In this document: positions 11,919 through 21,677 of the stretch, piece by piece
Layout: every line of letters begins with the position of its first letter
How positions within the stretch are numbered: position 1 is the stretch's first letter
Notes under the pieces: model-generated
Told to the model about the DNA's origin: nothing
The model's database searches: none
What the model saw: only the letters and a program-made list of their open reading frames with translations
Translations under genes and position numbers: made by a program
NCBI GenBank assembly: GCA_027886185.1
Contig: WOAB01000598.1
Span: 620,001-684,000 of the forward strand
From: Rheum nobile
Lineage: Eukaryota; Streptophyta; Magnoliopsida; Caryophyllales; Polygonaceae
DNA: 64,000 bases
Reading direction: 5' to 3'

Positions 11919-13167
11919 TGATGAGGCTAAAGTCGTTATGCCTATCAAAGAATCTCTAAAAACCTAACCAAGTATAGCAGGCAAGTAAGAGTCGAACCTA
12001 AGAGAATCAAATGATCTATTTCTATGTATGAAAGTAAGTTACAAACTAGGAACTAGGGGGGGAATTGTTGTTTGGTTTCTAATATTACTAATGAATTAAA
12101 GCATAAAGTGGTTAATATTGTTGTAAATATGATTGTGAGGGCGCTTCACCTAACATATATCCACACTTCAGTATGATAGGTTGATCATTGATTATCTCAA
12201 GTTCATTCAATCCTATGATTGTTCCTATTCCGATCTTATGTATATTAACAAGTCAACTAGCCTTGAAAATACTAACTATTAAACAATCAAGAAACTATCA
12301 AGATTCAATTTAACAGCAGCAGTAAGTATAGGAATTAAGCAGGATACATGCAACACTTAACAACTAGTCAGTATTCAACATGCAATCAATTCTCTTCACA
12401 ATAAACATTCACAACTAGTTCCTGTAAATCGTGGTTGCTACTCTAGATAAGGAATTTCAACTAGAAATAACCAAATCCTAGCAGTAGAAAATTACCAATA
12501 TCAACTAGTTGCGCAGGCTAGCGAAATCAACAAGATTCAATAAAGATAAGTTCAAAGAGAATTAATACAACCCAAAAGAAATAGAACAAGAGTTATAATC
12601 TCACAACCAAATCAACTGAAGGCTTCAATCGTCAGGCGAAACAAAGGTGTTTAGTTCCTTCTCATGGTTTGTAAGCAAAAACTAAGAGAAGGAGGCAACG
12701 TAAAACTCAAAACTGAATAATCCTCTCAAATTAGGGTTTTTTAAACTTAAATACCTACTACTACTACTACTAATAATAATATAATAATAAGTCTAAAAAG
12801 GAAATATTGAAAGTACAAAATGGAACAACTTTGCTGATTCCCGGCCCATGATCCGCGGCCGCGGCCAGAACTTCCGCGGTCGCGGATTGGCCTCTGGCTG
12901 CTCTCGTCCAGTGATGAATCCGCGGGCGCGGGTGTGATTTCCGCGAGCGCGGATGTGATTTCCGCGGGCGCGGATTAGCTCCTGTTTCCGATCTTCAACG
13001 TCTCTTCTGTATCCGAGGCTCCAACTCCAAGTCTTTTGTAATTCTCTATATTTATTCACTTCAACTCTTCAGCTCCAATGTCCTAAATTGTCACATAAAC
13101 CCACACAAATGGTACCTAATAATACAGTAACAGCTCCTAGTTACGCACTACAAAGTAGAGCATATCA
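11919..13167 (-). repeat. Athila-like LTR (3' LTR of level-2 element)
   Basis: It starts TGATGAGG and ends GCATATCA, and matches the right LTR over its whole length with scattered substitutions. It contains an array of five CpG-dense near-palindromes at 12851-12975, and a TATA-like TATTTAAG on the minus strand near 12750. Confidence 0.85.
12851..12975. repeat. CpG-dense near-palindrome array, five units, in Athila LTR
   Basis: Five units of the type CCGCGGNCGCGG with central base C, T, G, (A)G or G. The last three are spaced 18-19 bases apart within repeats ending TGATTT. The same array in the partner LTR (30147-30292) has six units. Confidence 0.85.
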
Positions 13168-14609
13168 AATTCCTCCATGCTTAGACCTTGCTCGTCCTCG
13201 AGTAAGCTAATGGAAACCTACTCCTCCAATGAAATACCCAAGGTCTCAGGAAGCACAACAAAACAAACTCCACTAAGAACTGTACCTACTCATGAATCTC
13301 CAGGGCACCAACACAACACACCAGCTTCAAGGAAAGCAGAGTACTTCCCCCAAGCTTAACCCGAACACCATAGAGTGAATGTGACCATCTAATCCTAGAT
13401 CCAGTCTATCTTCTTATAACTCCTCAAAGTGACCTACCCGAATCCTCCTTATGACTCCACCACTTATGTCGCCACACCAGAATGAATGAATCCTAATAAT
13501 CACTCCTTATCTTTTCACTCATTTTGCCTAGGCGCCCTTTCGGATTTTCACCTAGCCACTCATTTCATTTTTCAAAGATGAGCTCACCAGTCCTCACATC
13601 GCTCTTCAACCTCTTTTTAACCCAACCTAATGCTGGTCCGGGCCACCTGCTTATTGCCTAAGCCGCCTTTTCAGGTTTTCGACTTAGCCCGGGATTTTCT
13701 TCTTCTTCTTTTTTTATAAGAAAAACAGTAGTACAGACGACCAGCAAGTATAGCTCCCTCCCCCATGCTTGAAAATTGCATTGTCCTTAATGGAATGAAA
13801 GACAAAAAGTGAAAATCTGAGGGGAAAGAAAGATACCCACTAGCGATGCCGAGGTGGTTTGCGTCTCGGATGTCGTGGCTGGCGTGGCGGTGTAAAGTCA
13901 TGGAAACAAGAGTCTCTGGTGCCTTTGCGGGAGGCAATGTAATCACTCTCGTCGGTTGTCGGTCCTCTATATGTCTCCTACCTGTGTGAAGCAAAAGCGT
14001 CCCAATGCTGACTGTAAGAGCACTGTACCATCCACTGATCTGGGAGAATTCACACATCCTCATCAAGCTCAACTATCCACTCTCCACGCGGAATCTGTGT
14101 CCTCCTAACATCAACCACATCTATAGACAGAGGTGTCATGTCCATCACATCTCATATTGGCGCTCCAAATCACTCATCATATCTATAGGTGCCCCTGGAG
14201 CTCCCCCTTATCAACTGCATCCTCCTCCTCATCTGGTACCAAAGAAAAATCCCAAGCTACATCTCCTCCTCAACAACATCTCGTTCCTTCCGCCTCAGCA
14301 GCGGAATAAAGTTGGGCAGCGGGGCCACGATCGCAGTTTTCACCCGCGCCCGCGTTTTTTTTTTCTCCAGATGAGGAGACTTGCAGTGATAAAACCGTGG
14401 TCACGGTTTTTGGGCTGCGATCGCGGTTTGCCCTCTGGTTTGCTTCTAAATCTGTCTTTGATTCTCCTATCTGTATTTTAGTCTAAAAGCGAACAACAAT
14501 AATAAAAACTTGAAAATAAAAGACATGAAAAGAATTACATACCTCGGGTTGCCTCCCGAGCAGCGCCTTGGTTAACGTCGTGGCTCGACTCAGTGCTTTT
14601 CAGATCAAT
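13168..14609 (-). other. Non-coding 3' internal region of the Athila-like element
   Basis: No protein is recognised between the protease stop and the 3' LTR, where an autonomous element would carry RT and integrase upstream. There is an imperfect direct repeat at about 13527-13558 and 13657-13690 (GCCTAGGCGCCCTTTCGG versus GCCTAAGCCGCCTTTTCAGG, each followed by a TTTTC-AC/GACTTAGCC tail). Further GC near-palindromes are at 14321-14357 and 14392-14433. Confidence 0.6.
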
Positions 14610-15536
14610 TTAAGTTAGCACATCAACAGAACACAAAGAATCATTATCAGGAGGGTGTTTCTTAGCATCATCAATGTTATACTCTACCCTTACCCCATCA
14701 AATTCCATAGTGAGTGAACCACTACTCATATCAATTCTTGTGTTAACCGTTTTCAGAAACGGTCTACCTAACATCACAGGGGCTGCATGCTTGTCATGTC
14801 CCATATCCATCACAAAGAAGTCAGCAGGAAAAATCAGATTATCAACCTTTACCAGAACATCCTTCACTACTCCCTTTGGATAAACATTAGACAAATCCGC
14901 CAATTGAATCACTGTCCCAGTTTCATGCAATGGTCCAAGCCCCAAAGATTCATATAGCGAGTAAGGTAACACATTAATAGATGCACCTAAATCTAACATG
15001 GCTTTATCAAACTTGGTGCCACCTATCGTACAAGGAATGCTAAACATGTCAGGGTCGCTACACTTCTTAGGCATTCGCTTTTGAAGAATAGTGGACACAT
15101 TTTCACTTACCTGAACCTTTTTCTTGCTTTTAGCTTTTTGGTTCCTCTTGATTTTACATAATGCCTTAAGAAATTTAGCATAACGAGGAACACTTTTAAT
15201 CAATTTTATCAAAGGGATGTTTACCTCACAGTTACTGAAGGTTTCGAATATCTCCTTGTCGTTCTCCGACCTTCTAGTGTCCTTCAGCGCCCCAGGGAAT
15301 GGCGCAAGTGGCTTCTGAGAGTCGAGGGGAGGAAACTTCGGACGTACATAGTCGTCCTGGACGTCAGCAGAAAATCCGCAGTCGTGGTTTGGGACCCGCG
15401 GTCGCGGATCGGCTTCTGTAATTTCTGGACTTCCAGTGAAAAATCCGCGGCCGCGGTTTTCCATCCGCGGTCGCGGATTTTGACGCTGCTCCTGTTCCAG
15501 ATTTTCGTCTTCCTGCAGCAAGGTTTCTGACATCAA
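14610..15536 (-). CDS. Retroviral-type aspartic protease ORF of the Athila-like element
   Basis: Open frame of 308 residues on the minus strand. Its C-terminal half has the pepsin-like half-site: the active-site segment AMLDLGASINVLP (about residues 180-192; DLGAS replaces the more common DTGA/DSGA, as is usual in this lineage) and the later hydrophobic motif VMLGRPFL (about 255-262). A Lys-rich segment (NQKAKSKKKV) precedes it. The first 60 residues are unusual: they are encoded by the GC near-palindrome array and read as PRPR and RGRG blocks. The enzyme would process the gag precursor. The frame is open but no RT follows. The upstream gag is separated by about 370 bases that contain stops. 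Confidence 0.75.
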   Translation of the reverse strand: MMSETLLQEDENLEQEQRQNPRPRMENRGRGFFTGSPEITEADPRPRVPNHDCGFSADVQDDYVRPKFPPLDSQKPLAPFPGALKDTRRSENDKEIFETFSNCEVNIPLIKLIKSVPRYAKFLKALCKIKRNQKAKSKKKVQVSENVSTILQKRMPKKCSDPDMFSIPCTIGGTKFDKAMLDLGASINVLPYSLYESLGLGPLHETGTVIQLADLSNVYPKGVVKDVLVKVDNLIFPADFFVMDMGHDKHAAPVMLGRPFLKTVNTRIDMSSGSLTMEFDGVRVEYNIDDAKKHPPDNDSLCSVDVLT

Positions 15537-15551
15537 TCCGCGGTCGCGGTT
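15375..15551. repeat. CpG-dense near-palindrome array inside the protease ORF
   Basis: About six units, including CCGCGGTCGCGG, CCGCGGCCGCGG and decayed CCGCAGTCGTGG, in pairs separated by 10-35 bases. Most lie inside the coding frame of the 308-residue ORF. They resemble the array in the LTR of the same element. Confidence 0.8.
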
Positions 15552-15903
15552 TTGTGCTCTATTCAGCTTCTATAGTTTCAGCTCTGTTTTCAGCTTCTGT
15601 CTCTTCCAGTAGTTTGCCCCTTTCAGCTAAGGGGGTGGCATTCAGCTACTTACCACTTCTCAGTGTCATCGCACTGACATTCTCTCTCGGGTTCACTACC
15701 GTTTGAGATGGTAGTTTTCCCGAATCCCTGGCATCCAACTTGCTCAAAGCTTGAGCGATTTGTCCAACCTGATTCTCAAGATTTTGAATGCTTGATCTAG
15801 TCTCCTGATTTTGTTGAACCATAGTATTTTGTATCGATGAAACGCTCTAGGGGAGAGACTTGATCATGTCTTCAGCGGACATAGGGGGACCTGGATTTTG
15901 TCC

Positions 15904-17037
15904 TCATGGGCTTGGGTTGAATGGGGGTCCAGGCTGAGCTCCTTGTGGTTGAAATTGTTGTCGCTGTGGAAATTGCTGAGCGTTTTGCGGATTCCCATAT
16001 CTCAAGTTTGGGTGATCTCTCCACCCTAGATTGTATGTGTTGGAGTATGGGTCATAGTGAGGTCTTGGAGGACCGGAACCTCCCACAATATTAACCTCAG
16101 CTTCAGGCTCTTGAAGTTGTGGAAAAGCATCCGTAGCATGGTATGCATCATCACAAATTCCACAAGCATTGACTTGTTGAGGGGTTCCTTTCAGCATGAA
16201 CCTCTTCATCATGTCCTTCATCTCAGCCATCTCAGAAAGTAGAGCGGATGGTGAGGAATCAACAACACTCACTCCACGAGCATTTGTCTTCCTGATGAAC
16301 TGTCTTGACCTTTCTGAGAGCTCAGAAAACAACTTAAAGGATGCAACTGTCGTCTTATTGAGAATGTTACCGCCACAAGCCGCATCCACAATTCGACGCT
16401 CATCATCCATCAGACCACCATATAAGTAGAGAATCAAGTCTTGGTCAGAATAACCATGATAGGGGCAACTTGAGCATAGCCTCTTGAAGCGCTCATAGTA
16501 CTCATACAAAGTTTCACTAGCATGTTGCTCAATATTGCTTATGCTCTTCTTCAGGCTATTCAGCTTCGTAGCAGGAAAGTACTTTTCTAAGAAGGCTTGC
16601 TTCATCTTTGCCCAAGTATCAATACTGCTAGGGGCCAAATAGTAGAACCAATCTTTGGCCGCACCCTTCAAAGAGAAAGGAAAAGCCCTCCGCTTAATCT
16701 GGTCCTCAGTAACTCCAGTAGGTTTCATACTCGTGCAGACGGCATGAAATCCAGCGAGATGCTTGTTGGGATCATCTCCATTCAGACCTTGGAAAGATGA
16801 GAGCAAGTGAATCAAACCAGATTTCAAATCAAAATTCACTCCCTCAGCCAAAGAAGGAAACTGCACAGCAAGCGATTGATGCGCTAAGTTGGGCGCAGTC
16901 AGCTGTCTCAACGTCTGGTCAGCCATCTCAAAGCGCGATTGAAGTGATTTGTTTACCCTGCGGTTGCTATAAAGCGTTCGCTCGATTTCTATATCAAGAT
17001 CTAAAGTAGGAGAGTCAGTAGAACGGGTGTGAACCAT
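15904..17037 (-). CDS. Athila-type gag (capsid) protein
   Basis: Minus-strand frame of 377 residues, starting MVHTRS at 17037. The retrotransposon gag core is at about residues 55-200 (FDLKSGLIHLL, DDPNKHL, RAFPFSLKGAAKDWFYYLAP, KMKQAFLEKYFPATK, YYERFKRLCSSCPYHG). It forms the cytoplasmic virus-like particle. A single Cys pair (CGICDDAYHATDAF, about 293-306) stands where a zinc knuckle is expected, but the pattern is incomplete: the third Cys is replaced. The C-terminal tail is Gln/Pro-rich. The gene sits about 70 bases downstream of the primer-binding site across an (AAAC)n tract, the normal place for gag. Confidence 0.85.
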   Translation of the reverse strand: MVHTRSTDSPTLDLDIEIERTLYSNRRVNKSLQSRFEMADQTLRQLTAPNLAHQSLAVQFPSLAEGVNFDLKSGLIHLLSSFQGLNGDDPNKHLAGFHAVCTSMKPTGVTEDQIKRRAFPFSLKGAAKDWFYYLAPSSIDTWAKMKQAFLEKYFPATKLNSLKKSISNIEQHASETLYEYYERFKRLCSSCPYHGYSDQDLILYLYGGLMDDERRIVDAACGGNILNKTTVASFKLFSELSERSRQFIRKTNARGVSVVDSSPSALLSEMAEMKDMMKRFMLKGTPQQVNACGICDDAYHATDAFPQLQEPEAEVNIVGGSGPPRPHYDPYSNTYNLGWRDHPNLRYGNPQNAQQFPQRQQFQPQGAQPGPPFNPSP

Positions 17038-17060
17038 AAGACAGGTTCACACAACAGTTG

Positions 17061-17091
17061 GTAAACAAACAAACAAACAAACAAACAAACA
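17061..17091 (+). repeat. (AAAC)n simple repeat in the Athila leader
   Basis: About seven AAAC units between gag and the primer-binding site. Confidence 0.9.
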
Positions 17092-17103
17092 GAAAATTGA
17101 ATT

Positions 17104-17120
17104 CCCCGGCAACGACGCCA
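17104..17120 (-). other. Primer-binding site, tRNA-Asp type
   Basis: The plus strand reads CCCCGGCAACGACGCCA, which differs at one base from the 3' end of plant tRNA-Asp. It lies next to the 5' LTR end at 17125 and fixes the element on the minus strand. Confidence 0.85.
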
Positions 17121-17124
17121 AATT

Positions 17125-17213
17125 TAACGAGGCTAAAGTCGTTACGACTATCAAAGAATCCCTAAAAACCTAACCAAGTATAGCAGGCAAGTAAGGGTCG
17201 AACCCAAGGGAAT
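17125..17213 (-). repeat. Athila-like 5' LTR, first piece
   Basis: It matches the left LTR from GAGGCTAAAGTCG onward. The terminal TG has decayed to TA. It is interrupted at GGAAT by the level-3 solo LTR and resumes at 29312. Confidence 0.8.
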
Positions 17214-17418
17214 TGATAAGGCGTTGTCGTCGTGACACCTAAACAAATAAAATCCTAACAAACCTAAACAAGTAGTAGAGGCAAGGAAGGGTCGAATCCA
17301 CAGGGAGGAAGTGATCTATCTATGTGTTCGTAAGCATGCAAAGTAACAAAGGGGGGTTTTAGTTATCAAACATAGAGTAACAAAGATGCAAGCTTTAGAG
17401 AAAGAATAAGAACAATGG

Positions 17419-19746
17419 TGTAACACCCCTCAATTTATAGGAATATTTTGAAATTTTTCTAAATTCCTGAATTACTAGACGGATTAATTTCTGAAGAGTT
17501 TTGGACTTTCTGTAAGAGGTTTGAACTCTGTAAATTTTTCCGAGTATTATAAAACACAGTTGAAGTGTATTCGGGGTTAAATTGACGTTTATGTACGAAT
17601 ATATTTAACCCGGAGTTAAGAAATTTAAACCAAGCCGAGTCCGAATAAGGATTAACGAAGTCGGCCTTAAAACCGCGACTCACCGCGATTGACCGCGATA
17701 CACCGCGATCGGCCGCGCTCGCGGTAACGCCTTTTGCTGAGCAGTGTCGTCTTCCTCAAAGGCGGTTACTGTAGCTCTGTTCCGTGAATTTTCTGGAAAG
17801 ACAGGTGGCTCTCCAGCTGGCTCGACTTGTGTTCCCCAGCTTCCTGCGTGTTTCCCTTGGTGAGGCTCAGATTTTCAGTATAAAAGGGGTGGAACCAATC
17901 CGAGATTTGCCTTCGTCTTCCTCTTTGAGCTCTCTCTTTTTCTCTGGTTTTTGCCCACTGAATTTTGCCATTTTCGTGCCTTACGAGCTCGATTCGAGTG
18001 ATCCCAAGGATTGGTGAAGCTTGCCCAGGTGTTAGGGAAGGCTTACAAGTGTTTTGTGATCGATTTGAATTCAAAACGAGGCCTCCACGAAACGGGTAAA
18101 TTCCCCTCTCCGCCATGGAAGCTGTCGAAGCTTTGCCACTGACGATGAACCGCGACTGGCCGCGACTTGCCGCGATCGCGGTAAGGGCGTCCGAGTCGTG
18201 TGTATTGTGGGTTGTCTTTGGGCTTGGCTCGATTCCTTTGATTTCTTTTCCTATTCTTTTAGATTCATATGTAAGTGTATGGAATCTAACTTAGGGTCTC
18301 GTTTTGGATCGTTCCAATGGGATTTTTATCCAGGTTTCGTTCCGGATTCAAGATTCAGGACCCGTTCTTAAGAAGTTGTCTTAGCAATCGTCTATTCTAA
18401 GGCAAGTGGCGGTTCGCTCTTGCTCATCATTCCATACTTTCATTAATTATCAATTGTTTGTTGTTAATTAATTTGGGATGATTTACTGTTTATGTTGGGA
18501 ACAGTTTTGATAAATTATTTAATAAAAGAAGTGCTATTATAATAGGTTGTATATTGCTAGATACAAGCGCTATTATGTTCGTAATGGTTTTGTGTGGATT
18601 TTAAATATGAACTTCATATAAAAGGATTATAATAGGTTGCATATACTGTTAGTGGCAACGCTATTTTGATATATATATATATATAGATTGTTAGATCTAT
18701 GATGTTGGCCTTGATGGCTTTGATGTGATGTGATATATGACTGTGCTGAGCTGTTAGTTAGCACGAGTATTCGTAGGAACGCTTGGACTCTGCGAGGTTC
18801 ATTCGTTTCTTTATAACTGGCAAATAACAGGGCGTTCATGTCCCTATGCCAAATTTCTGGTCATGACCAACGATGATGTGTATTTAGGTTTGGTCCCGTG
18901 AGGTCCATTCCGTCGATGTATGTCCCTCATGACGACACGTATATCTAAAAGCTTATAACGTGATGCGTGTGTTTTGGAAATTAATCAGATAAGTGCCTTT
19001 GTCGCACATAATTAATATACCTTGGGCGAGTAGTACAGCTAGGAAAGCTCGTCTTAACTATTAGTCGCTCGAATGCGATACTGTGATTCTCTTTTTGTGT
19101 GTATTCTATAAATTAATGATTCCCAACATTTGTCATGTTTTCCTTTAAGGCTCATTTCATTTGGAGCCTTCTTTTGGGATTGATTACTGTGAGACTCGGT
19201 CTCCAGAATCTTCTCTTGTTCATGCTGTTTTATATATGTTAGTAGAAGTATGATGGTTGACTAGCGTACTCGGTTATTATTCGAGGGACGATGAGTCTAA
19301 CCTAATACGACTGCTTCGAACCATTCTGCTTTGTACCCTTGCGTAGTCTTTCATTAGACTGACCAACCGTTATATTCCTTGCATGGTTGGCTGGTGTCAT
19401 CCGTCCGATTCGGCACATCAGATAAATTGAGGATTTGAGAAGTCTAGAAGCGACTAGAAGAATGAACGATGTTTGATAAACTGTTTGTTTAAGATTTCCG
19501 CTGCGTATTATTGTATTTTGTTAAGATTTCCGCTGTAGACTTTGTTGTTAAGCATTTTGTTGTACGTGGGAATGGTTGTATTCCCAGTACATTGACTTTG
19601 TAAAAGTTGTAATATATGGCAATATAAGCCGTGATTTGATTTTATATCAACTGTAAAAGCCTGGGGTGACTTCGTGATGTTGAATCCGGGGTCATCGGCG
19701 GTAATACTTTCAATTGTCAAAAATCTTGCGATTTGGGGGTGTTACA
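17419..19746 (+). repeat. 5' LTR of the Tekay-type element
   Basis: 2328 bp, TGTAACACC to GTGTTACA. TATA box TATAAAA at 17879-17885. CpG-dense units flank it at 17671-17728 (GACCGCGAT-type, ending CCGCGCTCGCGG) and 18149-18184 (ending CCGCGATCGCGG, a perfect palindrome). No protein-coding ORF in it is credible. Confidence 0.93.
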
Positions 19747-19750
19747 GATT

Positions 19751-19762
19751 TGGTATCAGAGC
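19751..19762 (+). other. Primer-binding site, initiator tRNA-Met type
   Basis: TGGTATCAGAGC starts four bases after the LTR end, the standard site for minus-strand priming in this lineage. Confidence 0.92.
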
Positions 19763-19836
19763 AAAAATGTTTTCCAAGAGCTCTGAGTTTTCAAATAAAA
19801 AGTCGTTCATAGTCGTGCCTTTTCTAGAAGTCTGAT

Positions 19837-20772
19837 ATGGAAGTTGCTTCTGTATCTAGAAAGACTAATTCTTTCTTGTTGTCCCGAAGGATGGGAGCTT
19901 GCTTGTCTTTGATTAGAGAGCTGGACGAGGCCGAGATGGCTTTACCGTCTCCTGAGAGGCCGAGTTTTCCGACTCCTCCGAGGTGTTTTGAGATTGGTGA
20001 GTCCAGTAGTCCACCCGAGGAGGTGAAGCATGTGTTGCCTGAGTCAGTGGTGTTGAGAGCCCATGCTGAGGTAGCACCAGTTGCAGAGCCAGTAGAGCCG
20101 TCGAGGTACGCACTAGGCCACTACGACAACGACTATTCCATGGGAGTGATCCCAGAGGACGAGGAAGGTGGTGATGAGGAAGGATCATCTGATCACTACA
20201 TCGACCATACCCTAGAGGTTGAGTCAGTACCGGGGTTAGATTCCGATGAGGATCCCGAGGAGGACCCTGAAGAAGACCCAGAGGAGGATCCAGAAGAAGA
20301 TCCTGTAGAAGTCGAGGTACAGGTTCAGGTTCGGGAACCTGATAGGTTGAGGCAATTGTTGGTTCAGAGTGACGACTCGGGGATGCAGTATATCTACCCG
20401 CGTTCGCCACCAAGACCTACAGGCCCATCCATGACAGATGCTGAGTGGAATGCAATCTTTGTTGAGTTTCGCAGAGAAAGAGGCGACCCTCAGGCAGGTA
20501 TTGTCCAGGACAGGAGGAGGTCGAGCCAAGAGGTCTCCGAGATCTTTCGTCAGGACCGAGAAGTCTCTGTTGAAGAGCATCGGTTGATGAGCGAGATGGA
20601 TCAGGTTCGGAACAGGGCGAGGCTTAGCACTCCAGAGCAGAGGGACGAACCGTGTGTTCCAGGACCGAGTAGGGTTAGGAGTCCGCCTCCGGATTCCGAG
20701 GACCAACCCCGCTCGAAGAGACATTGTCTAGGGAGTTTGCTCTACAGGAAGCGTTTTCAGGACGCCAAGTAG
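19837..20772 (+). CDS. Extra acidic ORF upstream of gag (function unknown)
   Basis: Open frame of 311 residues between the primer site and gag, starting MEVASVSRKTNSF. The middle (about residues 110-165) is strongly acidic with four to five EDPEE repeats followed by VEVEVQVQVRE. The C-terminal half is rich in Arg, Glu and Ser with a basic end (RSKRHCLGSLLYRKR). No known domain is recognised. A truncated relative with the same opening (MSRKTNSF, 45440-45589) occupies the same place in the second Tekay-type element, so the ORF is a feature of the lineage. I do not assign a function; a regulator of the element or a nucleic-acid or nuclear-targeting role are only possibilities. Confidence 0.7.
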   Translation: MEVASVSRKTNSFLLSRRMGACLSLIRELDEAEMALPSPERPSFPTPPRCFEIGESSSPPEEVKHVLPESVVLRAHAEVAPVAEPVEPSRYALGHYDNDYSMGVIPEDEEGGDEEGSSDHYIDHTLEVESVPGLDSDEDPEEDPEEDPEEDPEEDPVEVEVQVQVREPDRLRQLLVQSDDSGMQYIYPRSPPRPTGPSMTDAEWNAIFVEFRRERGDPQAGIVQDRRRSSQEVSEIFRQDREVSVEEHRLMSEMDQVRNRARLSTPEQRDEPCVPGPSRVRSPPPDSEDQPRSKRHCLGSLLYRKRFQDAK

Positions 20773-21024
20773 AGGGTCGACTTAGACAGTAGTAGTTCTT
20801 TCTTTTTGTGTGTTTGTTTTGTTGTATATACGGCACAGTGCAGAAATCTTCGGGCAATTTTGTTAGAAGCTCGGGAGATCTTTTTTTTTGTATGATAGGT
20901 AGTTCTGTTAGAAGTTCACCATATATATATATATAAAATTACCCAGTTGATCTATTCAAAGTGACCTTATCATGATAAGTATTATGAAAAAGATATTAAT
21001 ACTTGAGATTTGATCGGTAAACAG

Positions 21025-21675
21025 ATGGTGAATACAAGGAATACCATACGCGCTGGTGCTGGGCCGAGCAATCTGAGGCCAATCATAAGGGACGACCTGG
21101 ACCGTGTGGAAGAACACGAGTCAATATCACAGAACAATCCTAGGGGCAATGACCAAGCTGAGGTCCAAGCTCCAGTAGTTTTTGATGTTGCGGCTGTTGC
21201 TGCTATTCGGGGAATCTTCATGCAGGCATTTGCTGATGTGATGCGACCTGTTGCACCGCAAGCACCTGAAGTGCCAGTTCCGCCAGTTGTACAAAGGGTT
21301 GAAGAACCTAATGTTCAGGTACACCATGTTGAACCGATCAGAAATAGGGATACTTATGGTCGAGCTTTGAAGACCATTAACTCCATGAGGCCGGATAGTT
21401 ATGACGGTAAAGGAGAGCCGGTCAGGGTAGCTCATTGGTTTTCCCATATGGAACGACTGTTCTGTAACATCGAGAGCACTGAGGCTGAGAAGGTGCACAT
21501 AGCTTCTCTGCAGTTGAAAGGAGATGCTAGTGAATGGTGGGAGAACACGGGGCTAGCTGATAGGGCTGATCTAACTTGGGGGATGTTTAAGACGAAAATG
21601 AATGACTGTTTCTTTTCCCAAGCTATGAGGGATGAGAAGCTGAAGGAATTTCTCTACCCAAGAACGACGGATTAA
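21025..21675 (+). CDS. Tekay-type gag, N-terminal part (frameshifted before pol)
   Basis: Starts at ATG 21025 (MVNTRN); the frame is also open 15 bases upstream but without an ATG. The gag core is at about residues 110-215 (INSMRPDSYDGKGEP, AHWFSHMERLF, ASLQLKGDASEWWE, FKTKMNDCFF). The frame stops at TAA 21673-21675, directly before sequence that continues the same protein one base out of register. In the second Tekay-type element gag reads straight through this point, so a one-base deletion at about 21657-21675 is the likely cause. Gag would assemble the cytoplasmic particle. Confidence 0.85.
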   Translation: MVNTRNTIRAGAGPSNLRPIIRDDLDRVEEHESISQNNPRGNDQAEVQAPVVFDVAAVAAIRGIFMQAFADVMRPVAPQAPEVPVPPVVQRVEEPNVQVHHVEPIRNRDTYGRALKTINSMRPDSYDGKGEPVRVAHWFSHMERLFCNIESTEAEKVHIASLQLKGDASEWWENTGLADRADLTWGMFKTKMNDCFFSQAMRDEKLKEFLYPRTTD

Positions 21676-21677
21676 AA

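Noticed and set aside
12851..12975. CRISPR-like repeat array
   Set aside because: Units are 10-14 bases with linkers that are themselves partly repeated, in a plant LTR, with no cas genes.
17766..18116. 116-codon minus-strand ORF in the Tekay-type LTR, repeated at 26135-26485
   Set aside because: It is present in both LTRs only because LTRs are duplicates, runs antisense across the TATA box, and resembles no protein.
19913..20724. Minus-strand ORFs opposite the acidic ORF
   Set aside because: They are shadows of the plus-strand frame; no domain or start context supports them.
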